This document shows, in pieces, positions 40,123 through 47,818 of a stretch of 64,000 nucleotides of DNA. The notes under the pieces were generated by a model that had not been told where the DNA came from, did no database searches, and saw only the letters and a list, made by a program, of their open reading frames with translations. The position numbers and the translations under genes were made by a program. The DNA lies in assembly GCA_031272885.1 (NCBI GenBank), contig JAISSX010000060.1, positions 1 to 64,000 of the forward strand, in the 5' to 3' direction. The stretch is from Bifidobacteriaceae bacterium. GTDB lineage: Bacteria > Actinomycetota > Actinomycetes > Actinomycetales > WQXJ01. Position 1 is the stretch's first letter, and the number at the start of each line of letters is the position of its first letter.

Positions 40123-40920
40123 TCACCACCCCATCTCGACCAGGAAGGACCGCAGCTGGGCGTCGCGGGCGGCATCGTCGCCCTGGTATTCACCCAAGTC
40201 CAGGTCGCCCACAATCTGGCCGTCCCGCAAGTAGGCGATCCGGTTGCCGCGCTTGGCGGACTTCAGATCGTGCGTCACCATGACCACCGTCTGACCCTGC
40301 CGGCTGACGCCGGTCAGCACGTCCAGGACGGCGGTGCCACTGGTCTGATCCAGGGCGCCGGTCGGTTCGTCCGCGAACAGGACCTGCGGCTGGTTGATCA
40401 GGCCGCGCACGGTGGCGGCCCGCTGAGCTTCGCCACCGGATACCTGGGCCGGGAACTTGGCCCGGGTGGCGGCGTCGATGCCCACCTGGTCAAACAGGTT
40501 CGCCGCCCGGGCGGCGATGGCGGCCCTGGCCTTGCGACCCTGGCCCAGCAGCAGCCCGGCCGCCATGGCGTTATCCATCAGCGACATGTTGTCCAACAGG
40601 TAAATCTGTTGGAAAACGAAACCGCAGTGGCGCCGGCGGAAGCGGGCCAGTTCGGATTCGCTGAGGCCCACAATGTCGCGCCCGGCAAAGGTGACCTGGC
40701 CCAGGGTGGGCCGGTCCATGCCGCTCAGCGCGTACAGCAAAGTGGACTTGCCGGCGCCCGAGGCCCCCATGATGACGGTGAAGTCCCCGCTCCTGATCTG
40801 CAGGTCCAGGTTCCTCAAGACGTGTTGCTGGACGCCCTCGGTGGAGAACGTCTTGGACAGCTTCTGCGTGGTGATGACCGGCTGACCCGGTTCGATCGGT
40901 TGGATTCGCGGCTGGCTCAT
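40123..40920 (-). CDS. ABC transporter ATP-binding protein (LolD/MacB type)
   Basis: 265 residues. Walker A GASGAGKSTLL, Q-loop FVFQQIYLLDN, signature VSGGEAQRAA, Walker B VLFADEPTGALD and the His switch VMVTHD are all intact. The usual LSGGQ reads VSGGEAQ, as in many LolD-like proteins. With the permease it forms an exporter of the MacB/Lol/BceA class. ATG 40920 has AGGAGG seven bases upstream; the longer frame is unconserved. First in an operon with the permease; a two-component system lies about 1.6 kb away on the same strand, as for antimicrobial-peptide response modules. Confidence 0.92.
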   Translation of the reverse strand: MSQPRIQPIEPGQPVITTQKLSKTFSTEGVQQHVLRNLDLQIRSGDFTVIMGASGAGKSTLLYALSGMDRPTLGQVTFAGRDIVGLSESELARFRRRHCGFVFQQIYLLDNMSLMDNAMAAGLLLGQGRKARAAIAARAANLFDQVGIDAATRAKFPAQVSGGEAQRAATVRGLINQPQVLFADEPTGALDQTSGTAVLDVLTGVSRQGQTVVMVTHDLKSAKRGNRIAYLRDGQIVGDLDLGEYQGDDAARDAQLRSFLVEMGW

Positions 40921-41015
40921 GGTGGTTGCCTCCTTCTTGACCACCATCCTGGGCCAGGGGTTCTGAACCATCCCTTGCGGGATTCTGAACAATCCTTAAC
41001 GAACCCTTAATTCCG

Positions 41016-42299
41016 TTAGCGAGCCGCGTAGGCGGCGATCACCCAGTCGTAGTTCTCCAGTTCAAGCGGGGTGCCGCAGTGTTGGCAGACGCCGTACTGC
41101 TCCAGGCCGACCGCGCCGCCGCAACTGGCACACTGATAGGCCACCGGGTCGGTGAACCAGGCGGCTGAGACCTTCTTCTGCAGGGTCAGGCGAACCCGTT
41201 CCGTCTGGCGCCGCATACGACGGCGCCGCAAACGGGTCAGCCGCAGCTTCACCTTCATGGTGGCCAGGTACCACTCGCCTTCACGGGTGAAACGGCCGAA
41301 CCGCACGTTGCGGATCTGGCATTCGGCCACATCCGCATAGGCCGGCAGCAGGGGCGACAGGTCGCAGTTGACAAACGTCTCGATCTGCTGGGGCGAACTG
41401 GCGTAGTGCACCGCGGCCAGCTTGTTGTCCAGCGACTGGTGCATCGCCTCCAGCGAGAACGCCGGGTCGATGGCGCGGGCACGTTTGGCGAACCGGCGGC
41501 GGGCAAAGGCGCGCGAGCCGCTGTAGCTCAGGCCGATAAAGCAGTAGAGGCAGGCGAAGGTCAAGCACGGGCCCCCCACCACCATGATCGGCAAGGGCGA
41601 GAACAGTTGGTCGATGGTACCCGTGGCCCAGGCGCGGATCAGCTTGTAGGTGGCCGGGAACGAGAAGCAGGCGATGATGGTGTAGCACACCAACAGGAAG
41701 ACGCCCATGTACTGCATGAACTGGTTCTCGCCGAACCAGCGGGCCTGGGTGGCCTTGCCGAAGGCCGCCATCCGTTCCGCAAAGTCGCTGAGCTGAAAAT
41801 TGGTACCGCAGTGGGCGCAGCCCGCGATCAGGGTTTCGGTGGTGTTGATGGCGCCGCAGTTGGGGCAGGGGTATTCGGCGTCGCCGTTGGTGGTACCGGC
41901 CAGGGCGAAGAAGTGCGTGCCGCGGTTGTTGTAGCGGCGCAGTTTGCGTTTACCCCGGTACCAGGTTTGGCGCACCAACAACCGGGTGGCGAACAGGAAA
42001 TCGTACTTGTAGGGGCCGTCTTGCGAACTGCCACCGCCATCGATGTGCCAGACGCCCCGTTTGTCGGGCGGTATCGGGCGGTCGATGAACTCGACCTTCT
42101 GGGTCACACCCAACTGGTCCGCCCGGCCCTTTTCCAGGACCAGTTTGAGGCGGAAGAACGGGGTCAGGCGCTGCGGCGGCGGCCCGCCTTGGCCGCAGTA
42201 GGCGGAGTATTCCTGGGCGAACACATGCAACTGGTCTGTTGGCGCCGAAGCCTCGCGCCAACCCGCTGGGTCCAGGCCACCGGGCGGAGCAACAGTCAC
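41016..42299 (-). CDS. zinc-ribbon Tim44-like membrane protein
   Basis: 427 residues. A soluble N-terminal part (to about 140) comes first. A zinc ribbon CPNCGAINTTETLIAGCAHC (near 148-167) is followed by two membrane segments (about 198-222 and 235-258), then a Tim44/mba1-like domain (FSLEAMHQSLDNKLAAVHYA, FVNCDLSPLLPAYADV) and a C-terminal second ribbon CASCGGAVGLEQYGVCQHC. The fold suggests an inner-membrane scaffold or peptide-binding role; the partner is unknown. Two ribbons flanking a Tim44 domain look unusual to me. GTG 42299 is used. Upstream lies palindromic element copy 2, and the gene separates the ABC exporter from its likely sensor pair. Confidence 0.78.
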   Translation of the reverse strand: MTVAPPGGLDPAGWREASAPTDQLHVFAQEYSAYCGQGGPPPQRLTPFFRLKLVLEKGRADQLGVTQKVEFIDRPIPPDKRGVWHIDGGGSSQDGPYKYDFLFATRLLVRQTWYRGKRKLRRYNNRGTHFFALAGTTNGDAEYPCPNCGAINTTETLIAGCAHCGTNFQLSDFAERMAAFGKATQARWFGENQFMQYMGVFLLVCYTIIACFSFPATYKLIRAWATGTIDQLFSPLPIMVVGGPCLTFACLYCFIGLSYSGSRAFARRRFAKRARAIDPAFSLEAMHQSLDNKLAAVHYASSPQQIETFVNCDLSPLLPAYADVAECQIRNVRFGRFTREGEWYLATMKVKLRLTRLRRRRMRRQTERVRLTLQKKVSAAWFTDPVAYQCASCGGAVGLEQYGVCQHCGTPLELENYDWVIAAYAAR

Positions 42300-42320
42300 C
42301 CCACCAGTCTATTGGCCCCC

Positions 42321-42428
42321 TTCGCGAGAGTACGGTTGTGTAGGCCAAGTGAAATCGGTCAACGCCGTGACCTGCGAAAACGCGTTTCGCCCTGAGCGAA
42401 GCACCTACATAACCGTACTCTCGCGAGG
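42321..42428 (+). repeat. 108-bp palindromic element, copy 2
   Basis: Same length as copy 1 and roughly 80-85% identical. Arms are 42321-42344 and 42404-42427; the two non-Watson-Crick positions are U-G and G-U on +. The inner GCGAAA/TTTCGC hairpin is fully paired here, where copy 1 has one G-U. It lies 22 bp upstream of the Tim44-like gene and about 50 bp after the kinase gene. Confidence 0.8.
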
Positions 42429-42486
42429 GGCTAGGCGAGGGGCTAGGCGAGGGGCTAGGCGAGGGGCTAGGCGACGGGCTAGGCGA
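42427..42486 (-). repeat. five 12-bp tandem repeats that duplicate a stop codon
   Basis: Units near GGGGCTAGGCGA (42427, 42439, 42451, 42463, 42475) each read, on -, as Pro-Leu-Ala-stop in the frame of the histidine kinase. The kinase ends at the stop in the unit starting 42475, and the four further stops follow. The repeat grew out of the gene's own 3' end. Confidence 0.85.
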
Positions 42487-43822
42487 GGGGGAAGCGGAGG
42501 GTGGCCACGAGGCCGGATGGCGGCTCAGCCCCGCCCAATGGCCCGCCCAACGGCACGCCGGATGGCGGGCCGGCGGCATTGGCCAAGGTCAGGGAACCGC
42601 CCATGGCGGCCATGAAGTGGCTGGCCAAGTGCAGGCCCAGGCCCGCCCCCGGCTGCCCGGCCGCTACCGCACCGCGGTAGAACTTCTGCGTCAACAACGG
42701 CAACTCGTCTTCAGCCACGCCCGGCCCCTGGTCCGCCAGCCGCACCACCAGTTCACCACCCTCGATGTCGCCGGCCACCACCATCGGCGTGCCGGCGTAC
42801 TTGTAGGCGTTACTCACCAAGTTGTCGATCACCTGCGCCACCCGCAACGGATCGGCCAGCACCAGGCATTCCGGCAGCGTAAACGGCCCCACCAGGCCGC
42901 GCACGTCCGCCTCACGGATCAGTTGCCCGATGTCGCCCGCCGCCACCGGCACCGGCTCCACCTTCAGTTGGGTCAGGTCCTCCAGGGTGGCGTTGAACAG
43001 GTTGGACACCAGGGTGTCGATCTGGTCCGCCTTGGCCTGGACCGTTTCCAGGCGGCCCCGCACCGCCGGATCGGTCGCCTGAGCCGCCATCAGCTCCGCC
43101 ATCGCCCGGATCGAAGCCACCGGAGTCTTGATGTCGTGGCTGAGCGAGGCCACCAGCTCCTTCTTCGACACCTCAGCCTGGCGCTCGCGGTCGCGGGCGG
43201 CCGCCAGTTCGGTCCGCATCAGGTCGAACGATTCGGTGAAGGCACCGAAACTGCCACCCTTATCCATCAGCAGCGGCGCGTCCAGGTCACCCATGGCCAC
43301 CCGCTGGGCGAAGCCCTGCATGTCATGGAACGGCTTGACCAGGCGCCGGTGCAGGCGCCACAGGAACAGGCCGCAGACCGCACCGGTCAACGCCAACCCA
43401 CCCAGTGCCACTGCCCGCACCCGCGTCACGTAGGCGGCCCGCGCGACATCGGCGGTGTTGACGAAGGCCACTCGCGCCAGCAGCTTGCCGAAAGCCGGAT
43501 CGACCAGGTCAACCACCGTGTCGCCCCTGTTCAGGGCCTCGGACAGGGTGTCGGCCGGGCCGTTCTGACCCACCGGCGAGGTTGAAGCCAAGACCGCGCC
43601 ATCGGGTGCCAAGACCGAGTATTCACCTACCCCAGCCGGCCGCGGCAGGCTGTAGCCCGCCGCACCCAACCGGTCGGCATCGGCTAACAGGGTTTGTGTC
43701 ACGTCGTTGATGGCCGGCAGGTCCACCTTGGCGCCCGGCAGCCGCGGGATCAAGGCCGCCACCACCACGGCCACGGCGGCCAACACCACCACCAGGGCGA
43801 CAGCGTAGCGGCGGGTTTTCAT
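42479..43822 (-). CDS. sensor histidine kinase
   Basis: 447 residues. Membrane segments at 7-25 and 137-155 flank an extracytoplasmic sensor of about 110 residues. A HAMP-like linker (156-210), the phospho-acceptor SLSHDIKTPVAS (His229) and the ATP-binding boxes (IDNLVSNAYKYA, DQGPGV, GAGLGLHLA) follow. It autophosphorylates and passes phosphate to the response regulator. ATG 43822 overlaps the regulator stop by four bases; the longer open frame inside the regulator gene is rejected. Near the end are low-complexity GGPLGGAEPPSG residues. The signal is unknown; position near an FtsX-type exporter suggests envelope stress or peptides. Confidence 0.92.
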   Translation of the reverse strand: MKTRRYAVALVVVLAAVAVVVAALIPRLPGAKVDLPAINDVTQTLLADADRLGAAGYSLPRPAGVGEYSVLAPDGAVLASTSPVGQNGPADTLSEALNRGDTVVDLVDPAFGKLLARVAFVNTADVARAAYVTRVRAVALGGLALTGAVCGLFLWRLHRRLVKPFHDMQGFAQRVAMGDLDAPLLMDKGGSFGAFTESFDLMRTELAAARDRERQAEVSKKELVASLSHDIKTPVASIRAMAELMAAQATDPAVRGRLETVQAKADQIDTLVSNLFNATLEDLTQLKVEPVPVAAGDIGQLIREADVRGLVGPFTLPECLVLADPLRVAQVIDNLVSNAYKYAGTPMVVAGDIEGGELVVRLADQGPGVAEDELPLLTQKFYRGAVAAGQPGAGLGLHLASHFMAAMGGSLTLANAAGPPSGVPLGGPLGGAEPPSGLVATLRFPLA

Positions 43823-44616
43823 CGGCCGGCGTCCGTGCCCGGTGCCGCCGGCGCGGCCTCGAACAGGTAGCCCGTGCCCCAGGCCGTCTTGATCCACTGT
43901 GGGCCGCCCGGGCCGCCGTCGCCCAGTTTCTCCCGCAACCGCCGGATGTGCACATTCAGGGTGCCGTCCCCGGTGAAGGCCGTGCCCCACACCTTGGTGA
44001 ACAGTTCACGCTTGGGCACCACGCGGCCGTCGTTGCGGGCCAGGTAGGCCAACAGGCGGTACTCCATGCCGGTCAGCGCCACCTCGCCATCGGGCCCGTA
44101 AAGGCGTTCCTGGTCGAACCGCAGGGTGTAGGGACCGAATGCAAGCTGATCGGCCGCCGAGGGCGGTACCGCCGCCTCGAGGGCCGGCGCAGCTACCGTC
44201 ACAGTGCCCGATGCCGCCCCTCCCCGGTAGCGCTTCAAGACTGCCTGCACCTTGGCCAACAAGACCGACAGCGAGTACGGCTTGGTGACATAGTCATCCC
44301 CGCCCACGCCCAGGGCCAGCAGCACGTCATCGTCCGAACCGCGAGCAGAAATGAACAGGATCGGCACGTCCGTGGTCTGCCGCAACTGCTTGCACACCTG
44401 GAAACCGGAATCGCCGCCGGGCCCGCCCAGGTTGATATCCAGCAGGATCACCCCAACCGGGTGGGCGGCCAGAAACTCGAAACACTCGGCCGCGGTGGCG
44501 GCCCAGGCGGTGCGCAGGCCGAACATGGTGAAGTATTCGCGGGTGGATTCGGACAGGGCCGCCTCGTCATCGACAATCAGGCAGTCATAGCTGTCCGAAG
44601 CGGCCTGGGGCACCAT
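43819..44616 (-). CDS. OmpR/PhoB-family response regulator
   Basis: 265 residues. The receiver domain has the acidic pair VDDE (16-18), phospho-acceptor LLDINLGG (Asp60), Ser in ISARG and Lys112 in TKPYS. The winged-helix domain is at the C-terminus (LTGMEYRLLAYLARNDGRVV, VWGTAF, NVHIRRLREKLG, WGTGYLF). Between them an Ala/Pro/Val linker (about 125-155) carries a 27-nt sequence also present 3.5 kb away. It is first in the operon with the kinase. ATG 44616 is leaderless (TAGGCT at six bases). Targets are probably the exporter genes downstream, by context only. Confidence 0.93.
   Translation of the reverse strand: MVPQAASDSYDCLIVDDEAALSESTREYFTMFGLRTAWAATAAECFEFLAAHPVGVILLDINLGGPGGDSGFQVCKQLRQTTDVPILFISARGSDDDVLLALGVGGDDYVTKPYSLSVLLAKVQAVLKRYRGGAASGTVTVAAPALEAAVPPSAADQLAFGPYTLRFDQERLYGPDGEVALTGMEYRLLAYLARNDGRVVPKRELFTKVWGTAFTGDGTLNVHIRRLREKLGDGGPGGPQWIKTAWGTGYLFEAAPAAPGTDAGR
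44200..44226 (+). repeat. 27-nt sequence shared with intergenic DNA at 47728-47754
   Basis: The 27 bases are identical to the reverse complement of 47728-47754 and contain the dispersed motif GTGCCCGATGCCGCC. Here they encode linker residues of the response regulator. Confidence 0.8.
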
Positions 44617-44628
44617 GTCTGAAGCCTA
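44617..44628 (-). promoter_or_regulatory. -10 hexamer of a probable leaderless promoter (response regulator)
   Basis: TAGGCT (44628-44623) is six bases before ATG 44616. No ribosome site is present. Confidence 0.45.
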
Positions 44629-44662
44629 CCGGCCAGAGCTAAACCCGGGCAGCGTGCGCCGC

Positions 44663-46159
44663 CTACTTGGAGCGGAACCCGGCCGCGGCCGCCTTCGCCT
44701 GTTCGAACTCGTCGAGCACGGCCGGCGGCGGCGCCTGGGTGGCTAGCGACACCACCACTGCCACCAGCAGGTTCAACGCGAAGCCGGGCACAATCTCATA
44801 CAGGTTGGAGGACAAGACGTTGATGTTGCCCCACACGAACACCGTCACCGCGCCAGTCACCAGGCCGGCCAGGGCACCCCAACGGGTGAGCCGCCGCCAG
44901 TAGAGCGACAGGATGATAATGGGGCCAAACGAGGCGCCAAAGCCGGCCCAGGCAAACGCCACCATCTTCAAGATCGTCTTCGACGCCGCCAACGACAAGA
45001 CAGCCGCGATGGCGGCCACGCCCAACACTGCCAGCCGGCCGGCCACCACTTCTTGCTTCTTGGTCAATTGCCGTCCGGTCAACTCGAACAGATCCACCAC
45101 CAGGGCGGACGAGCTGACCACCAACTGGGACGACATCGTCGACATGATGGCGGCCAGCACCGCGGCTAGGACAAAACCGGCCACCAACGGATGGAACAGG
45201 TCTTGGGCCAGGGCCAGGAAGACGGTTTCCGGATTGGCCAAGGTGTCCGGCGCGAAGTAGGCCACACCGAAGATGCCGGCCGCCACCGCGCCGCCGGCCG
45301 AAAGGACCATCCAGCCGATGCCGATGCGCCGGCCGGCCTTCGCCTCGGCCGGGGAGCGCAGGGCCATGAAACGCACAATGATGTGTGGTTGGCCAAAGTA
45401 GCCTAGGCCCCACGCCACGGCCGAGATCACGGCCAGCAGGCTGGCGCCGCCGAACAACGACAAATGGTGGGCCTGGTTGGCGGCATCGTACGTTGACAGG
45501 GCGTCCGCCACCCCGCTGAAGCCGCCCTGCTTAATGATCACGATGATCGGCACGGCCACCAACGCCGTCATCATCAGCAGGCCCTGGGCGACATCCGTCC
45601 AGGTGGCCGCCAAGAAGCCGCCAAACAGGGTGTACAGCAGCGTGATGCCGCCAACAATCACCACACCCCACACCGGGTCAATGCCAAACGTCGAGTCGAA
45701 GAACGTGCCGCCGGCCGTCATGCCGGAGGAGACATAGAAGGTGAAGTAGACCAGCACAATCAGGCCCGAGGCGATGCGCAGCGCGTTTGACCCGTCCCGC
45801 ACCCGGTTGCCCAGGAACGACGGAATGGTGATGGCGTTACCGGCCACCTCGGTGTAGGAACGCAGCCGCGGGGCGGTGAAACGCCAGTTCAGCCAGGCGC
45901 CCACGGTTAGACCGATGGCGATCCAAGCCTCCACCAGGCCGGTGGCATAGAGGGCGCCGGGCAGGCCCATCAGCAGCCAGCCGGACATGTCCGCGGCGCC
46001 GGCCGACAGGGCCGCCACCGCCGGCGGCAGGCGGCGCCCGCCCAACATGTAGTCACCCAGGTCGCCGGTGCTGCGGTAGGCCCGGTAGCCGATGAACAGC
46101 ATCAGGGCGAAGTAGATGACGATGGCGGTGGCGGTCCAGGCGGCATGGTTCGAAAGCAC
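44663..46159 (-). CDS. putP: sodium/proline symporter (SSS family)
   Basis: 498 residues with about thirteen membrane segments. Signature stretches are DYMLGGRRLPPAVAALSAGA, ADMSGWLLMGLPGALYATGL, AWGLGYFGQPHIIVRFMALR and SSQLVVSSSALVVDLF, all typical of PutP. Na-coupled proline uptake feeds catabolism or osmotic balance. No proline dehydrogenase is near. GTG 46159 follows AAGGATG. The 46-bp gap to the response regulator shows only that gene's promoter, so putP is probably a separate unit. Confidence 0.9.
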   Translation of the reverse strand: MLSNHAAWTATAIVIYFALMLFIGYRAYRSTGDLGDYMLGGRRLPPAVAALSAGAADMSGWLLMGLPGALYATGLVEAWIAIGLTVGAWLNWRFTAPRLRSYTEVAGNAITIPSFLGNRVRDGSNALRIASGLIVLVYFTFYVSSGMTAGGTFFDSTFGIDPVWGVVIVGGITLLYTLFGGFLAATWTDVAQGLLMMTALVAVPIIVIIKQGGFSGVADALSTYDAANQAHHLSLFGGASLLAVISAVAWGLGYFGQPHIIVRFMALRSPAEAKAGRRIGIGWMVLSAGGAVAAGIFGVAYFAPDTLANPETVFLALAQDLFHPLVAGFVLAAVLAAIMSTMSSQLVVSSSALVVDLFELTGRQLTKKQEVVAGRLAVLGVAAIAAVLSLAASKTILKMVAFAWAGFGASFGPIIILSLYWRRLTRWGALAGLVTGAVTVFVWGNINVLSSNLYEIVPGFALNLLVAVVVSLATQAPPPAVLDEFEQAKAAAAGFRSK

Positions 46160-46270
46160 AGGGCATCCTTGGCTGTTAATGGCTTAGCGGCGCGGGCCGG
46201 CGGCTGTGGCCCCATGACACCCTACCGGCTCCCTTCAAACGGCCCGGCCGAATGCGCCGACAGCGAAACC

Positions 46271-46303
46271 GGGGGGCCGGTTGGCTGGTGCAGCCGGCCC
46301 TCT
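46271..46303 (-). terminator. hairpin after the uridylyltransferase gene, twin of 47764-47796
   Basis: GGGGGGCCGG...CCGGCCC hairpin with about 11 bases between the arms, 24 bp beyond the stop at 46327. It is the inverted near-copy (about 30 of 33 bases) of the hairpin behind the giant gene. No T-tract follows. Confidence 0.6.
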
Positions 46304-46326
46304 GGCCCTGTGCTTGGCCGCGAGCC

Positions 46327-47691
46327 CTAGCCGGCCAGGCGGCTACCGGGGGCGATGACACCGCCCTCGGTGCCCAGGCGCACGTCACCCGCAACCGTGA
46401 CCCCGGCCCCGAAAGACCAGTCGCCCTCCACCGTCAGGCTGCGGGCCTGGCGCAGGCCAAGGCCGTGGCTGAGGCGCGCCTCATAGTCGGTGATGTGGGT
46501 GTAGACCGGACCCAGGGTGACCACGGGTGCCGGGCGCACCACCGGCCGGGGAATCCAGTCCTGGCCCCAGTCGTAGATGTCCGAACGCAGCAGGGTCAGT
46601 TCGTTGGTGGTCTTGACCGGCAGGAAACGATCGCGTGGCACGGCCACCACGGTGGCGCCCTCGAACACCTCGATGCCGGCCCCCATGGCCGATTCAATCT
46701 GGAACACCTTGGGGGTGGCCTTGTCGGTTGGGTCAACCGTCTTGGCGTTGCGGATCAGAGGTAGGCCAAGCACGCCGCCGGTCGCCACCAACTTGTCCTT
46801 GACGGCCTGAAGGTCAAACCACAGGTTGTTGGTATGGGTGTAAGGGTGTTTGGCCGCGTCAGTAAAGAAGTGCATCTCCTCCGGCAGGGTCTGGGCCGTT
46901 TCCCGCAGGATCAGCCGACCGTCCGCCTTGCGGCGCACCACGTGGCCACCCTTCAGGTCCATGGTGGTGCGCAGCGTGATCTCGGCCGCGTAGGGGGCAC
47001 CGGAGCGGGCGAACCACCCGGCCAACCGGGGTGAGGGCACGCAGCCCAGGTTGTCGGAGTTGGAGACCGAGGCATAGCGGTAACCGGCGGCCAGGAGCGC
47101 ATCCAGCGTGCCGGAGTCCAGCAGCGTGGGGTACAGGTCGCCGTGGCCGGGTGGGCACCACTCCAGCTTTGGGTTGGCCGGCCATTCCACCGGCGTGAGG
47201 TCAGCCTGCAGCAGCTTGGGCTCCTGGCTTTGCACCATGTCCAACGGCAGGCCGGGGACGGGCAGTTCGGGGTAGGCCTTGAGGGCCGCGAGGCTGTCCG
47301 CCCTGGTGGAGAAGGAGTGGAGCAGCACCAGCGGCAGTGGCACGCCGTAGGTGGCCCGGGCGGCCAGCACCTGGCGCACCAGGATGTCGAGGAAAGTCAG
47401 GCCGTCCCGCACCGGCAGGAGCGTCTTGGCTTGGTGCAGCCCCATCGAGGTGCCCAGGCCACCGTTGAGCCGGATGATGGCGGTTTGGCCGAACGCCGCC
47501 AGATCGGCCGGGCCGGGCGGGCCGTCCTCGAACTGGTCGGGCGCGGTGACGGGCTCCACCGACGCCTCGGCCACCATGCCGGTGGCGCCGGCCGCCAACA
47601 GGTCGTAGTAGTGGGCGAAGATCGCCTGGGGTGTCGCGCTGACGCCGGCCGCCTGCATCTTAGCCAGCGCCAGGTCTTTTCCAGTTGGCAC
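46327..47691 (-). CDS. UTP-glucose-1-phosphate uridylyltransferase (UDPGP type)
   Basis: 454 residues of the eukaryote-like UDPGP family rather than bacterial GalU. It has the nucleotide-binding RLNGGLGTSMGLHQAKTLLP, the HSFSTRADS and WCPPGHGDLYPTLL segments, and NLGCVPSPRLAGWF with FFTDAAKHPYTHTNNLWFDL downstream. The C-terminus is a left-handed beta-helix (DWSFGAGVTVAGDVRL). The product UDP-glucose serves glycogen, trehalose and wall polymers. From memory bifidobacteria use the same type. GTG 47691 is seven bases after TATACT, a leaderless start; the longer frame runs into the giant gene's end and is rejected. Confidence 0.88.
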   Translation of the reverse strand: MPTGKDLALAKMQAAGVSATPQAIFAHYYDLLAAGATGMVAEASVEPVTAPDQFEDGPPGPADLAAFGQTAIIRLNGGLGTSMGLHQAKTLLPVRDGLTFLDILVRQVLAARATYGVPLPLVLLHSFSTRADSLAALKAYPELPVPGLPLDMVQSQEPKLLQADLTPVEWPANPKLEWCPPGHGDLYPTLLDSGTLDALLAAGYRYASVSNSDNLGCVPSPRLAGWFARSGAPYAAEITLRTTMDLKGGHVVRRKADGRLILRETAQTLPEEMHFFTDAAKHPYTHTNNLWFDLQAVKDKLVATGGVLGLPLIRNAKTVDPTDKATPKVFQIESAMGAGIEVFEGATVVAVPRDRFLPVKTTNELTLLRSDIYDWGQDWIPRPVVRPAPVVTLGPVYTHITDYEARLSHGLGLRQARSLTVEGDWSFGAGVTVAGDVRLGTEGGVIAPGSRLAG

Positions 47692-47704
47692 GCCTGTGAG
47701 TATA
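47692..47704 (-). promoter_or_regulatory. -10 hexamer of a probable leaderless promoter (uridylyltransferase)
   Basis: TATACT (47704-47699) is seven bases before GTG 47691. Confidence 0.5.
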
Positions 47705-47763
47705 GGGGGCCGAACGCTTAAGCCTGGCGGGGAGGGGCGGCATCGGGCACTGTGGAGGCGCCT

Positions 47764-47796
47764 GGGGGGCCGGCGGCACCAGCCAACCGGCCCCCC
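47764..47796 (-). terminator. GC-rich terminator hairpin after the giant gene
   Basis: GGGGGGCCGG (47764-47773) pairs perfectly with CCGGCCCCCC (47787-47796) over a 13-nt loop, 23 bp after the stop codon at 47819. It separates the giant gene from the uridylyltransferase promoter. Confidence 0.65.
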
Positions 47797-47818
47797 ATGA
47801 CCACCTACCAACCAGCTC

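Noticed and set aside
41950-42579. A minus-strand frame with Ser-Pro repeats through the intergenic repeats
   Set aside because: The Ser-Pro run is the 12-bp stop-codon repeat read in another frame, and the rest is the palindromic element and shadows of two real genes.
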